DNA of 64,000 nt from Pandoraea anapnoica (GTDB lineage: Bacteria; Pseudomonadota; Gammaproteobacteria; Burkholderiales; Burkholderiaceae). The translations under genes were made by a program, and so were the position numbers. The notes beneath the pieces are model-generated. The model saw nothing but the letters and a program-made list of their open reading frames with translations. It had not been told where the DNA came from and made no database searches. Shown one piece after another: positions 9,422 through 18,461 of the stretch. The stretch is from positions 287,265 to 351,264 of the forward strand of contig NZ_CABPSP010000005.1 of the NCBI RefSeq assembly GCF_902459765.1, given 5' to 3'. The first letter of the stretch is position 1; each line of letters begins with the position of its first letter.

Positions 9422-10537
9422 TCATGCGGCCCAGCGAAGACACTGCTGACGGACCATCTCGTTAAGCGATTTGGCGTCAGCATGGATCTCACGCAACCAG
9501 ACGGCGTCGTTCTTTCCTGACGACACGAGCTGACGGATATCCTCGCAGGCCGCTTCGGCTTCCAGAACCGCTGCATGCGGTTTGATAAGCTCCAGGGTCT
9601 TCGCGATGTGGTCCCCCAGCATTGAGCGTTCACCCGTTTGCGGATCCACGTAAGCGCCTTCCAGACCGAAACGGCAAGCCTCGAAGCGATTGAACGTGTA
9701 GACCAGGTAATCGTCCTCGCTGAGATCGAACGGGCGCTCATTGAGCAAATAATGGGCCAGAGACTGGATGTAACAGGCGATAGCGGCCGCCCGGTCCACC
9801 GACAAGGGGGTATCCATCACCCGGACCTCGATCGTCCCAAAACCCGGTTTAGGACGGATATCCCAGTAGAAGTCCTTCATGCTCTCGACCACGCCCGTCT
9901 TCACCATCTTGTCGAAGTAAGTCTCAAAGTCGGACCACTTCAGGACAAACGGCGCACGACCCGACAGCGGGAACGCGAAAACCGAGTTCAGACGGGCTGA
10001 ATGGAAACCTGTGTCCACCCCCTGCACGTACGGCGACGAGGCCGACAGAGCGATGAAATGGGGGATGTAACGCGACATGGCGTGCAGAAGGTACAACGCG
10101 CTGTCCGGATCCGGACAACCGATGTGGACGTGCTGACCGAATACGGTGAACTGCTTGGCCAGATAACCGTAGAGTTCGGACAGGAAGTGAAAGCGCGGCG
10201 AGTCGTAGATCGTGCGCTCGCTCCAGCGCTGGAAGGCATGCGTGCCGCCGCCGCACAGGCCGACATTGAGCTGGTCGCTGGCGGCCACCAGCACGTCGCG
10301 CACGCGGCGCAACTGCGTGACGGCATCGCTGTGGTGATGGCAGATGTCCGTCGACAGCTCGATCATGCTTTCGGTCATCTCAGGCTTGATTTCGCCCGGA
10401 TGCGTCTCCTTGGCAACGAGCCGCATCACATCGGACGCCGCCTTGGTCAGATCGTAATCGTGACGATTGACGATCTGCATCTCCAGCTCCACCCCGAAGG
10501 TGCAAGGCTTCGAGGGAATGAATTCTTCTAATGACAT
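9422..10537 (-). CDS. YbdK-type carboxylate-amine ligase (glutamate-cysteine ligase family 2)
   Basis: A 371-residue protein of the GCS2 family. It begins with [11 protein letters not shown], the metal- and ATP-binding entry motif of glutamate-cysteine ligase folds, and contains [20 protein letters not shown] and [12 protein letters not shown], both typical of YbdK-like enzymes. The family joins a carboxylate (glutamate) to an amine with ATP and acts as a weak gamma-glutamylcysteine synthetase. The physiological substrate in this subgroup is uncertain. It follows the CPA2 antiporter gene by 3 nt and is surely co-transcribed with it. Glutathione-type thiols gate Kef-type antiporters, so the pairing may be functional. 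Confidence 0.88.
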   Translation of the reverse strand: MSLEEFIPSKPCTFGVELEMQIVNRHDYDLTKAASDVMRLVAKETHPGEIKPEMTESMIELSTDICHHHSDAVTQLRRVRDVLVAASDQLNVGLCGGGTHAFQRWSERTIYDSPRFHFLSELYGYLAKQFTVFGQHVHIGCPDPDSALYLLHAMSRYIPHFIALSASSPYVQGVDTGFHSARLNSVFAFPLSGRAPFVLKWSDFETYFDKMVKTGVVESMKDFYWDIRPKPGFGTIEVRVMDTPLSVDRAAAIACYIQSLAHYLLNERPFDLSEDDYLVYTFNRFEACRFGLEGAYVDPQTGERSMLGDHIAKTLELIKPHAAVLEAEAACEDIRQLVSSGKNDAVWLREIHADAKSLNEMVRQQCLRWAA

Positions 10538-10540
10538 GGC

Positions 10541-11746
10541 TTAATCCTTCCGTTCACCGACAAGGGCCAATGCCCAATAGACCACCAGCGGGCCGGCCAG
10601 TTGCAGCAAGGCGATGGTGCACATCACCACGGCCTTGAGCATCGGATCGAACTGCGGGTAGATGTCGTACGTGTCGGCGACGAGTACGAACGCGAGACTG
10701 GCCATCGGGCACAACGACATCCCGAGCGCGACGGCCTGCTTGTAACTGATCCCGGCCTGATGGGCGACCGCCACGGTGCCCACGACCTTGGCGACGCCGC
10801 GCACGACGATGATCGCCAGCGCCGCTACCCCGCCCAGCACGACGTATTCCCACTGGAACGCCAGCGATGTCAGCACGAACAGCACCACGGCAAGCAACCA
10901 GCCGGCCGTGCCGAAGTACGCAGGCCAGAGCTGCGGACGCTCGTCCAGATTCCGGAAAATGATCCCGGCGAGCAGCAGCGTGAGCGAGTTCGGCAGCTTG
11001 AGCATGTGCACCAGCGCCACCATCAGCATGATCAGACCGATCAGCATCACGAAAGCGTGATGGTCCTGGCTACCGAACTTGCGGAAGACCAGATTGCAGG
11101 CCTTGGCCAGCACGAATGCCAGCACGATCGAGCCGATCAGCAGATACAGCGGATGAAACAGCACCACCCAGAAGCTGGAGTGGTAGGCCTGGTGCATCCA
11201 GCCGTAGACGAGCTTGACCGCCACGACCGCGTAGACGCTGTTCAGGGCGGCCAGCGCCAGCAGACGCTCCGTCACCTGCCCTTCGGCCCGCAACTCGTTC
11301 TTGAGCTGGATGACCACCGCTGGCGAAGTCGCCATGCTGATGGATGCGATCAGGACCGCCGTGAGTGGCGAAACGCTGAACACGCGCAACACCACGTAGA
11401 CCGCGATGAAGGTGAGCAAAGCTTCGAGCGCGCTGGTGACGATGATCCAGGGATTCGCCCGCATCCATTTCAGGTTGAGGCGGCTACCCAATTCGAACAG
11501 CAGCAGGCCCAGCGCCAGGTCGATCAGCAGCCGGATGGCCGCGCTGGTCTGCGCGTCCAGCATCGAGGAAAGACCCAGGGTGCCACCGACCAGCCCGACC
11601 ACGGCGTAACCGGTGATGCGCGGCAGGCGCAGTCTCCGGAAACAGATTTCCCCCGCGAGACCGGCGAATACCAATGCCAGCCCTGCGAAGAAAACGGGAT
11701 CGGGCGCCGGCGGCCAGCCCGGAAAAAGGGACAGTTCCGACGTCAT
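10541..11746 (-). CDS. CPA2-type cation:proton antiporter
   Basis: A 401-residue polytopic membrane protein with about 12 hydrophobic segments, of the monovalent cation:proton antiporter-2 (Kef/Na-H exchanger) fold: LPRITGYAVVGLVGG near the N-terminus, DLALGLLLFELGSRL, SMATSPAVVIQLKNEL. It lacks the C-terminal RCK/TrkA-N domain of true Kef channels. It exchanges a cation, likely K+ or Na+, for protons across the inner membrane. I chose the ATG at 11746; the open frame extends 76 codons upstream without protein-like sequence. It leads a two-gene unit with the YbdK-type ligase. Confidence 0.85.
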   Translation of the reverse strand: MTSELSLFPGWPPAPDPVFFAGLALVFAGLAGEICFRRLRLPRITGYAVVGLVGGTLGLSSMLDAQTSAAIRLLIDLALGLLLFELGSRLNLKWMRANPWIIVTSALEALLTFIAVYVVLRVFSVSPLTAVLIASISMATSPAVVIQLKNELRAEGQVTERLLALAALNSVYAVVAVKLVYGWMHQAYHSSFWVVLFHPLYLLIGSIVLAFVLAKACNLVFRKFGSQDHHAFVMLIGLIMLMVALVHMLKLPNSLTLLLAGIIFRNLDERPQLWPAYFGTAGWLLAVVLFVLTSLAFQWEYVVLGGVAALAIIVVRGVAKVVGTVAVAHQAGISYKQAVALGMSLCPMASLAFVLVADTYDIYPQFDPMLKAVVMCTIALLQLAGPLVVYWALALVGERKD

Positions 11747-12239
11747 TAATGCTCGCTTTGCGCCGCTTGACGGCGCATCAAGTGGTGAAAAGGAAAGAAA
11801 GTCGCGCGCGGGGTTGCAGATGAAAGGACAAATGCGCGACGGACCCGAAGGGTTGGGGTCATTTTGCCACAGACGGTTTCCTAGGCTTTCAAACGGTCGT
11901 CTCGACGGCCACTGCCCCGCTGCACGGGCGTGTCCGGGCACGTCATCATTGGCGGCCGGATTTCTGCGAAGCATGCAGGGAGGCAGACCTAACTTCGGAC
12001 GCCTGAGATCGGCGCTGAGGCAGGAACGTACGGGGGCAAGCGCCGACGGCGCGCCGCCCCCGCATGGGGTGGACGTTGAACCCCCATAGGGTCAGATTCG
12101 ATTTATTGAGCGCTTAGCACTTTCAGAGAACCGGCCCATGACGCCGCGGATTCGCGAGCGTCGAAGGGCGCGAATAACGGTTGGCGCCGGGTTTTGCCTG
12201 ACGATTCAGGCGTTCCGCCACGCGCCGCCGTCGCGCCCG
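11747..12239. other. Intergenic stretch before the antiporter
   Basis: About 490 bp with no convincing gene. It contains a GC inverted repeat near 12033-12062 (GGGGGC and GCCCCC arms) that could end transcription of the upstream mnmC. It should also hold the antiporter promoter. Short open frames here have no recognisable content. Confidence 0.4.
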
Positions 12240-14249
12240 TCACGCTTTGCGCAGTGCGTGCATCAGATAGCGCGCCGGATCGATGGCGTCTGCCAGATCG
12301 CCGCCGATGGGCCACGGCTCGCCCTCGATCTGGCTGGCAACCAGCTCCGCGCACAACGACGCGAACACCAGCCCCCGTGACCCGAAAGCGAAGCTCGCGT
12401 ACAGGCCGTCGAGACGTGGCAGATCCCGCAGATGCCCGCCGGTCAGACGCCGCCGCATCGGCTCGATGGCGCTCAGATCCGGCAACTGCCCCGCCATCGG
12501 CAGACGGTCGGGGACCATCGCGCGAAACGCCGTGCGCCCGCCCAGCTCGGCGGCGGTGCTTTCATTGGCGAGGCCCGCGCTCCCGAACAAGTCGGCATGG
12601 GCCGGGAGCAGCGCGGCGAGCCGTCGCAGGTTCGCCTGATGGTCGGCCAGACGCACTTCCTCGGCCGGATCGTCGAATCCGTAGGTCGCGCCTGTGATGG
12701 GACCTGCACCGCCAAGGGGGGACGGCGCGACATAGCCGTCTCCACAGACCGGCACGCGCAGGCCGGGCAAGACATCGGGCGGCAGGAAGGTCAGTTGCCC
12801 GCGCACCCGACGTACCGGGAGGAACTCGGGCGCGAGAAAAGGCGAGAGCAGCCTTTGGGAGACGTCCGCTGCCGTCACGATAACGACATCCGCTTCGGCA
12901 AGCACGCGACCCGAATCGTCCAGCGCGGTCCAGCGACCGTCCTCACGGCGCTCAAGCCGCTCGACGCTCACTCCGTAACGCGCATCGAGCGACGGCCCGG
13001 CAGCGACCAGCTCGGCGCGGCAGAGCATCGACGGCGCAAGCCATCCCCCCTCCGGATACCAGACGCCGCCATACGCGAGCGTCTCCCCGGCGAGCGCCGA
13101 GGCCTGCTCGACGTCCACCCATTTCGCATACGACTCCGGATACGCGTGCGCATCCATGAGTTGCTGCAAGGCTTGCGCTTCCGTGTCGGACGTGGCGACC
13201 TGAAGCAACCCGTCGGCGTGTCCGGGCAGACCGCCGGGCAGCGTGCGCCATTGGGAGAGCGCGTAGAGAAAACCGGCGCGCGTGAGTCGCGAGAGCACAT
13301 TGTCGTCAGCCGACAATTGCGGATGGAAGACGCCGGCCGGGTTGCCCGAGGCGGCGGTGCCCGGGGCCTGCGCGCGTTCGAAGAGACGCACCCGCCAGCC
13401 GCGGGCGACAAGCCGTCGCGCCATGGCAGCGCCCGCCATACCTGCCCCAACGACGATGGCTTCGCGCGCGCGCGAAGCGGGTGCGGGCGGCGGATCGTAG
13501 CGTCGCATGCGGTAAGGCGGCGCGTACGGCCCGGCGAGCATCGAGCGCTTCGGCCCGTCGCCGTCATGCTCCACGACCTGAAACCCGGTGGCCACGAGGT
13601 CGCGTCTGACCTGCTCCTCCGTGGTGTACGTCGCCAGTGTTGCGTGGTCGCGCGCAAGACGCCCGAGCGACTTAAAGACCTCAAGTGTCCAGATATCGGG
13701 GTTCTTCGCCGGAGAAAAACCGTCGAGATAAAACGCATCCGCCCCGACGCGCAGCGTCGGCAGCAGATCGGCGACGTCGCCGAAGCCCACGCTCAGCACG
13801 ACCCCCGGGGCCAGTTCCAGCCGGTGCCAGCCGGCCACGGGGGCTGGCCACACGTCGCATAGGCGCTGCACCAGCGGCGCGAGTTCGGTCATGCCCGGCT
13901 GCACGAGCATCGGTTCGAGCATGCGGCGTAGATCCAGCGGCCGGAACGGAAACTTCTCGAGCGAGACGAAGTGCAGCCGCGCGGGACGTTGCGGGTCTTC
14001 GCGCCAGGCGGCCCACGTCGCCAGAAAGTTAAGGCCCAGACCGAAGCCCGTCTCGACGACGACGAACTGATCGCGGCCGCGCCAGCGCCCGGGCAGGCCG
14101 TTTCCTTCCAGGAACACATAGCGCGCCTGACCCAACGCGCCATCGGCGCTGTGATAAACGTCCTCGAACACCTCCGAATACGGCGTGCCGTCGTCGGTCG
14201 TCGACGGCTGTGCGGGAACGAGCGGGCCAGTGCCCGGGCGGTGGCTCAT
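12240..14249 (-). CDS. mnmC: Bifunctional tRNA 5-methylaminomethyl-2-thiouridine synthase MnmC
   Basis: MnmC finishes the mnm5s2U modification at the wobble position of tRNAs. Its C-terminal FAD oxidase removes the carboxymethyl group and its N-terminal methyltransferase adds the methyl group. The 669 residues fit the fused enzyme. Residues 1-250 carry the MnmD domain (VETGFGLGLNFLATW, then DAFYLDGFSPAKNPDIW). From about residue 262 a FAD-binding GxGxxG follows (VVGAGMAGAAMARRL), with FHPQLSADDN and a C-terminal SFAFGSRGL. The start overlaps the upstream ClC gene by 4 nt. mnmE of the same pathway lies about 10 kb away. Confidence 0.95.
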   Translation of the reverse strand: MSHRPGTGPLVPAQPSTTDDGTPYSEVFEDVYHSADGALGQARYVFLEGNGLPGRWRGRDQFVVVETGFGLGLNFLATWAAWREDPQRPARLHFVSLEKFPFRPLDLRRMLEPMLVQPGMTELAPLVQRLCDVWPAPVAGWHRLELAPGVVLSVGFGDVADLLPTLRVGADAFYLDGFSPAKNPDIWTLEVFKSLGRLARDHATLATYTTEEQVRRDLVATGFQVVEHDGDGPKRSMLAGPYAPPYRMRRYDPPPAPASRAREAIVVGAGMAGAAMARRLVARGWRVRLFERAQAPGTAASGNPAGVFHPQLSADDNVLSRLTRAGFLYALSQWRTLPGGLPGHADGLLQVATSDTEAQALQQLMDAHAYPESYAKWVDVEQASALAGETLAYGGVWYPEGGWLAPSMLCRAELVAAGPSLDARYGVSVERLERREDGRWTALDDSGRVLAEADVVIVTAADVSQRLLSPFLAPEFLPVRRVRGQLTFLPPDVLPGLRVPVCGDGYVAPSPLGGAGPITGATYGFDDPAEEVRLADHQANLRRLAALLPAHADLFGSAGLANESTAAELGGRTAFRAMVPDRLPMAGQLPDLSAIEPMRRRLTGGHLRDLPRLDGLYASFAFGSRGLVFASLCAELVASQIEGEPWPIGGDLADAIDPARYLMHALRKA

Positions 14250-16021
14250 TCTCCGCTCCGCTCTTCGGTCACGATTTCAATCAGCCCGGGCAGCGAGATC
14301 ACGCCCAGCCACTTCCCTTCTACACCTGTCACCGGCACCCAGTCGGCGTGCATCTTGCCCACCGAGCGAAGCGCGCTGACCAGCGCCATATCGCCGTCGA
14401 GTGCTTTGCACGGCGTGACGGTTTCCGTCCACAGTTCCGGTTTGCCGGTGGCCTGTCGACGCCACCAGCTTGCGGCGTCGAGCGTGCCGATCAGGCGACC
14501 GTCTTCCGCGCGTACGACAAGGTTGCGGTAGCCGGTCTCTACGAAGCGCTCACCGATGGCGTCCGAGCTGTCGGCGGCGCTCACCACGGCGTCGTTATCC
14601 ACCGCCAGCGACGACAACCGCATCTCGCTGCCCTCACCCGTCATAGAGAGCCAGCGGCCCGCCACCTGATTGCGGCGCAGCGACTTGGCGTACACCGAGT
14701 CGGCGCGCAGCGTGTGCGCCGTCAGATAGGCCGTGACGCACGCAAGCATGAGCGGCAAGACGACCTGGTAGCTCAGCGTCATCTCGAAGATCATCAGAAT
14801 CGACATCAGCGGCGCGTACGTCGTGGCCGCCAGAAACGCTCCCATGCCGACGACGGCGTAGCTGCTCGCGACCGATGCCGTCGACGGGGCCAGCGCGTTC
14901 ATCGCCAGCCCGTAGAGGCTACCGAGCGCAGCACCCACGAAGAGCGTCGGCGTGAAGACCCCGCCCACCGCGCCCGAACCGGCGGACGAAGCCGTCGCCA
15001 GCACCTTGAAGATCAGCACCATCGCGAGCGCCTGCCACGCCCAGTGCGTGTGCAGGATCGAGTTCACGACGCTGTAGCCGTTCCCCCAGACCTGCGGCAC
15101 CTGCAACGACAGCACGCCCACGATCAGGCCGCCAATCGCGAGACGCAGGAACAGCGGGACGGGCAAGGCGCCGAAGCGTTGCTTCGCAGTGTCGAGCAGG
15201 CGCAGGAACAGCGGCGCGAGCACACCGGCCAGCACGCCGAGACCGACGTAGAAAAAGACCTCCCAGCCGGAGACGAAGTCGAAGCGCGGCATCTGGTAGA
15301 CCGCGTCGTAACCGAGGAACTGGCGGATCACGATGTTGGCGATGACCGATGCCACGACCAGCGGCCCGAGTGTGGCCGTCGAGATCGAGCCGTAGACGAT
15401 CTCCGAGATGAACAGTGCGCCCGCGATGGGGGCGTTGTAAGCGGACGTGATACCGGCCGTCGCACCGCACGCGACCAGCAGGCGCAGCCGCTCGGGCGGG
15501 AACGCGAGAATGCGACCGACGAGCGACGCGAACATCGCGGCGAGCTGCACCATCGGTCCTTCCCGGCCAATCGACGCCCCGGACGCCACCGAACACAGCG
15601 ACGACAGGCTTTTGACGAGCGTCTGACGCAGACTCAGGACGCCCGTGCCGATGGCAATGGCTTCCATGTAGTCGTCGGAGCCCTTCTTGGGCACCCAGAG
15701 CGTGGCGTACTGGAGGATGAGCCCGGCGATTAAGCCGCCTGCGGTGGGCAGCAGCAGGCGCTGCCACCAATTGAAGTTCAGCGCCAGCTCGACCATGCCG
15801 CTGTGATGACCTGCAAGGAGAAATTGCAGACCGGAGAGCGCTTCACGAAACGCCACGGTCGCCAGCGCCCCCAGCAGCCCGACGATGCCAGCGAGCAGCA
15901 GCGTAATTTGCAGGGTGTTCGGTGCGAACTGACGCCGCACCCACACAACAACGGGCGATTTGGCCCAGGCGGACACTGCTGACACGGTTAGAAGACAGTT
16001 GTTGTCGTAGTTGGGCCTCAT
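14246..16021 (-). CDS. ClC-family chloride channel/antiporter with C-terminal CBS domains
   Basis: A 591-residue membrane protein. Residues of about 10-420 form a ClC core: GREGPMVQLAAM is the GxEGP filter motif (about residues 155-166), and GSGAVGGVFTPTLFVGAALG is the third signature. The C-terminal 150 residues resemble paired CBS domains. It resembles ClcB-like proteins, which conduct or exchange Cl-. The glutamate of GREGP is kept, consistent with gating or antiport. I prefer the ATG at 16021 over a GTG at 16054. It is translationally coupled to mnmC by an ATGA overlap. Confidence 0.9.
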   Translation of the reverse strand: MRPNYDNNCLLTVSAVSAWAKSPVVVWVRRQFAPNTLQITLLLAGIVGLLGALATVAFREALSGLQFLLAGHHSGMVELALNFNWWQRLLLPTAGGLIAGLILQYATLWVPKKGSDDYMEAIAIGTGVLSLRQTLVKSLSSLCSVASGASIGREGPMVQLAAMFASLVGRILAFPPERLRLLVACGATAGITSAYNAPIAGALFISEIVYGSISTATLGPLVVASVIANIVIRQFLGYDAVYQMPRFDFVSGWEVFFYVGLGVLAGVLAPLFLRLLDTAKQRFGALPVPLFLRLAIGGLIVGVLSLQVPQVWGNGYSVVNSILHTHWAWQALAMVLIFKVLATASSAGSGAVGGVFTPTLFVGAALGSLYGLAMNALAPSTASVASSYAVVGMGAFLAATTYAPLMSILMIFEMTLSYQVVLPLMLACVTAYLTAHTLRADSVYAKSLRRNQVAGRWLSMTGEGSEMRLSSLAVDNDAVVSAADSSDAIGERFVETGYRNLVVRAEDGRLIGTLDAASWWRRQATGKPELWTETVTPCKALDGDMALVSALRSVGKMHADWVPVTGVEGKWLGVISLPGLIEIVTEERSGE

Positions 16022-16054
16022 GGTATCGACCGATGCCTTTTTTTGAAAGCACAC

Positions 16055-16764
16055 GGCCCGGCGGGTGATTTTTACCGCAAAAACTGAGGATTGCTCAGGT
16101 AACGTAGTTTTTGGAGGGAATTTTGTCGGGGATGCGGTACGGCGAGGCTCGCTGTGGCGAACCGGGCGAGATTCGGATGGGATGATTCCGAAGCGGATTT
16201 TTTCGAATCGAATTCGGACGCTTCATTTTCTTCGACGCGATTTTGGAGTGTGTGATTTGCCACCCCGCCGCCGAGATGGATTTGGCACCCATCGGGATGC
16301 CGTAGACGTCCATTTTCCGAGCCGCGTTTCGCCGGTCAAATGAAAAGATGAGGATTGCTCAGATAAGGCATTTTTCAGTGCCCGGTTTGCTCCGAATCGA
16401 GCGAATCCGTAGCGTAGCGCCACGATCGTCAATTTCTCCCTCCTCTGCTATTTGGCTTCGGTGAATTCCGATGACTACCGCTCGGTCTGGGCATTTCTGA
16501 ATCGCACTCAGATAAAGGTAATTTTTGAAGCTCAAACGCGGTTTGGACGGCGATTTCAGGGCGTTTCCCGAGGCAGGGCCACGGTTACCTGCGGGCAGGC
16601 CGGATTTCGCGACGCCTCCGGTCCCGACGCTTCCCCGGCCCGGTTGATCGGGAGCAAGATCGCGCCGTCGTGCTTATCTCCAGACCGTTCTTCGCGCTGG
16701 TCACATTGCACGCGGTGAAATAGAATGGCGCGCAATTGAATTGGAACCGAAGCGTAATACCCGA
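16055..16764. repeat. Intergenic region with three imperfect direct repeats
   Basis: This 700-bp divergent spacer has no convincing gene. It holds an 18-mer twice with one difference: TGAGGATTGCTCAGGTAA at 16085 and TGAGGATTGCTCAGATAA at 16349. A third, diverged copy is ACTCAGATAAAGGTAATTTTT at 16506. Each copy is followed after a few bases by a run of five T. The stretch also has many TTCG/CGAA-rich short repeats. It lies between the ClC and OhrR-like genes and could be a regulator-binding array. Confidence 0.5.
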
Positions 16765-17220
16765 ATGGCAGTGAGCAAAAAGGCCGCACAAAAAACGCCC
16801 GTGCGTCTGGAAGATCAATTGGGCTTCGCGTTGTACTCCGCATCGCTGGCGATGACCAAAGCACACAAACCGATGCTCGACAGACTTGGTCTGACCTACT
16901 CGCAGTATCTCGCGATGGTGGTGCTCTGGGAGCAGGACGATATCGCCGTCAACCAGTTGGGCGCACGTCTGGGACTCGACTCCGGGACGCTCACACCTTT
17001 GCTGAAAAGACTGGAAATCATGGGGCTTTTGACGCGTCGTCGTGGAGAAATCGACGAGCGTCAGGTGTTCATCGATCTCACGCCGCGTGGGGTGAATCTG
17101 CGTCGTGAGGCACGTCAGGTGCCCGCGCAGGTGCAGGCGGCAACGGGACAGTCGGACACCGCGCAAAAGACATTACGCAACCTGCTTCTGCAATTGCGCG
17201 ACGCCCTCAACGACGCGTAG
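16765..17220 (+). CDS. OhrR-like MarR family regulator lacking the sensing cysteine
   Basis: A 151-residue protein that aligns by eye along its whole length with organic hydroperoxide repressor OhrR: LEDQLGFALYSASLAMT, LTYSQYLAMVVLWEQ, LDSGTLTPLLKRLE, DERQVFIDLT. In OhrR the N-terminal motif reads QLCF, where the cysteine (Cys15 in B. subtilis) is oxidised by peroxide. Here it is QLGF (Gly20), and the protein has no cysteine at all. The partner Tyr19 is kept (Tyr24) but Tyr29 is replaced by His34. It would still bind DNA but cannot sense peroxide in the known way. No ohr gene is adjacent. The start at 16765 gives MAVSKKAAQK. Confidence 0.9.
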   Translation: MAVSKKAAQKTPVRLEDQLGFALYSASLAMTKAHKPMLDRLGLTYSQYLAMVVLWEQDDIAVNQLGARLGLDSGTLTPLLKRLEIMGLLTRRRGEIDERQVFIDLTPRGVNLRREARQVPAQVQAATGQSDTAQKTLRNLLLQLRDALNDA

Positions 17221-17228
17221 TCAAAACA

Positions 17229-17261
17229 AAACGCGCGCCTCCTTGCGGAAAAGCGCGCGTC
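17229..17261. terminator. Hairpin terminator between convergent genes
   Basis: ACGCGCGC and GCGCGCGT form an 8-bp stem around a 14-nt loop. On the minus strand the stem runs into TTTTGTTTTG, so it best serves the DedA-rhodanese gene but can act for both. Confidence 0.7.
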
Positions 17262-17299
17262 ATTCAGTTGTGCGCAATCGAATGCGCCACTGTCAGGAA

Positions 17300-18247
17300 T
17301 CAGTGCGCCGGCACGAGCATTTCCATGCCGTCGATTTTCTCGACGGTGTAGCCGGCGTCACGCCACGCATCGAGCCCACCAAGCAGCGGGCGCACCTCCG
17401 AAAATCCCTGTCGACGCAGTTCCTGCGCCAGCTTCGCCGCCGTCACTTCGTTGGGACATGCGCAGAACACCACGATCCGGCGGTCGCGTGGGATGTCTTT
17501 CAGCTTGGCGGCGATCTCGTCCGGTTCGATGGCCAGTGCGCCCGGAATCGTGAATGGGTCCACGGCGCGGCGCGCGGCCGAGCGCACGTCGATCACGACT
17601 GGCGTGATGTCGTCCTTCATCCACGATTCGAGCGTCTGCACGCCGATGCGGGCCATGCGCAGCGAGCGCAGCAGCCGGTAGCGGTTCAGCCAGCGGTTGA
17701 GCAGGTAAAGCGCGAAGATCAGCACCACCAGCCAGAGCACACCGCGGCCAAGCGTATCGAAGGCGTCGAGCACTGCGACGATGTGCGAGGCAAAGCCGAC
17801 GCCGAGCGCCACCGCCAGCCCTGACCAGAGCACGGCACCGATGGCGTCGTACATCAGAAACATGCGCCACGAGACACCGAGCGCGCCAGCCATCGGCACC
17901 GACAACGCCGAGAGGCCCGGTACAAAGCGCGCGAACATCAGCACCCGCACACCGTGCCTTCCGATGGCCCCTTCGGTGCGGCTCACGCACGTGTCGGGCG
18001 AAATCGACAGTCGGCACATCAGGCGCAGGATGTGGTGGCCGTAGCGGCGTCCGGCGAGGAACCAGAGCGCATCGCCCAGCAGTGCGGCAAAGACCGCCAG
18101 TGCGACGATCGACAGCGGCGGGAACAGCGACGTCGAGGCCGTCACGATGAGCGTGGGATAGGCGGGCAACGGCAGCCCCAGCGCCTGTCCGAAGATATTC
18201 AGAAAGACGAGCCAGAGCCCGAAGCGGGCGATGAGATCGAACAACAT
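17300..18247 (-). CDS. DedA family membrane protein fused to a rhodanese domain
   Basis: A 315-residue fusion. Residues 1-200 are a DedA/SNARE-associated membrane domain (FGQALGLPLPAYPTLIV, GDALWFLAGRRYG, FARFVPGLSALSVPMAG). DedA proteins are undecaprenyl-phosphate or phospholipid flippase-like. Residues of about 215-310 form a rhodanese domain (PVVIDVRSAARRAVDP, VVFCACPNE with the catalytic cysteine, LLGGLDAW), which handles sulfane sulfur. The active cysteine is present. The start ATG at 18247 gives MLFDLIARFG. It stands alone between convergent and same-strand neighbours. The job of the fused domain is unknown. Confidence 0.88.
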   Translation of the reverse strand: MLFDLIARFGLWLVFLNIFGQALGLPLPAYPTLIVTASTSLFPPLSIVALAVFAALLGDALWFLAGRRYGHHILRLMCRLSISPDTCVSRTEGAIGRHGVRVLMFARFVPGLSALSVPMAGALGVSWRMFLMYDAIGAVLWSGLAVALGVGFASHIVAVLDAFDTLGRGVLWLVVLIFALYLLNRWLNRYRLLRSLRMARIGVQTLESWMKDDITPVVIDVRSAARRAVDPFTIPGALAIEPDEIAAKLKDIPRDRRIVVFCACPNEVTAAKLAQELRRQGFSEVRPLLGGLDAWRDAGYTVEKIDGMEMLVPAH

Positions 18248-18461
18248 GCCGGGTACCTGTTGGCAGAGAAACGTTACGGGGGGAACCAAAACGCAAATAC
18301 GTCCAATCGGGCGCGATACCGCATGTTAACGCTGTGCCGTGACGCTCAGAAGCCGTGAAGCCGAAAAGTATTGTTGCGGATCTGGAACGATGGCCGTGAT
18401 GTCCCGGGAACACACGCCCCTATCGAGCCAATAGTGCCCGGCGCGACGGGGCGACCGGGTG

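Noticed and set aside
14210-15733. 507-codon plus-strand frame
   Set aside because: Antisense to the ClC channel and mnmC; extreme Arg/His/Gln bias.
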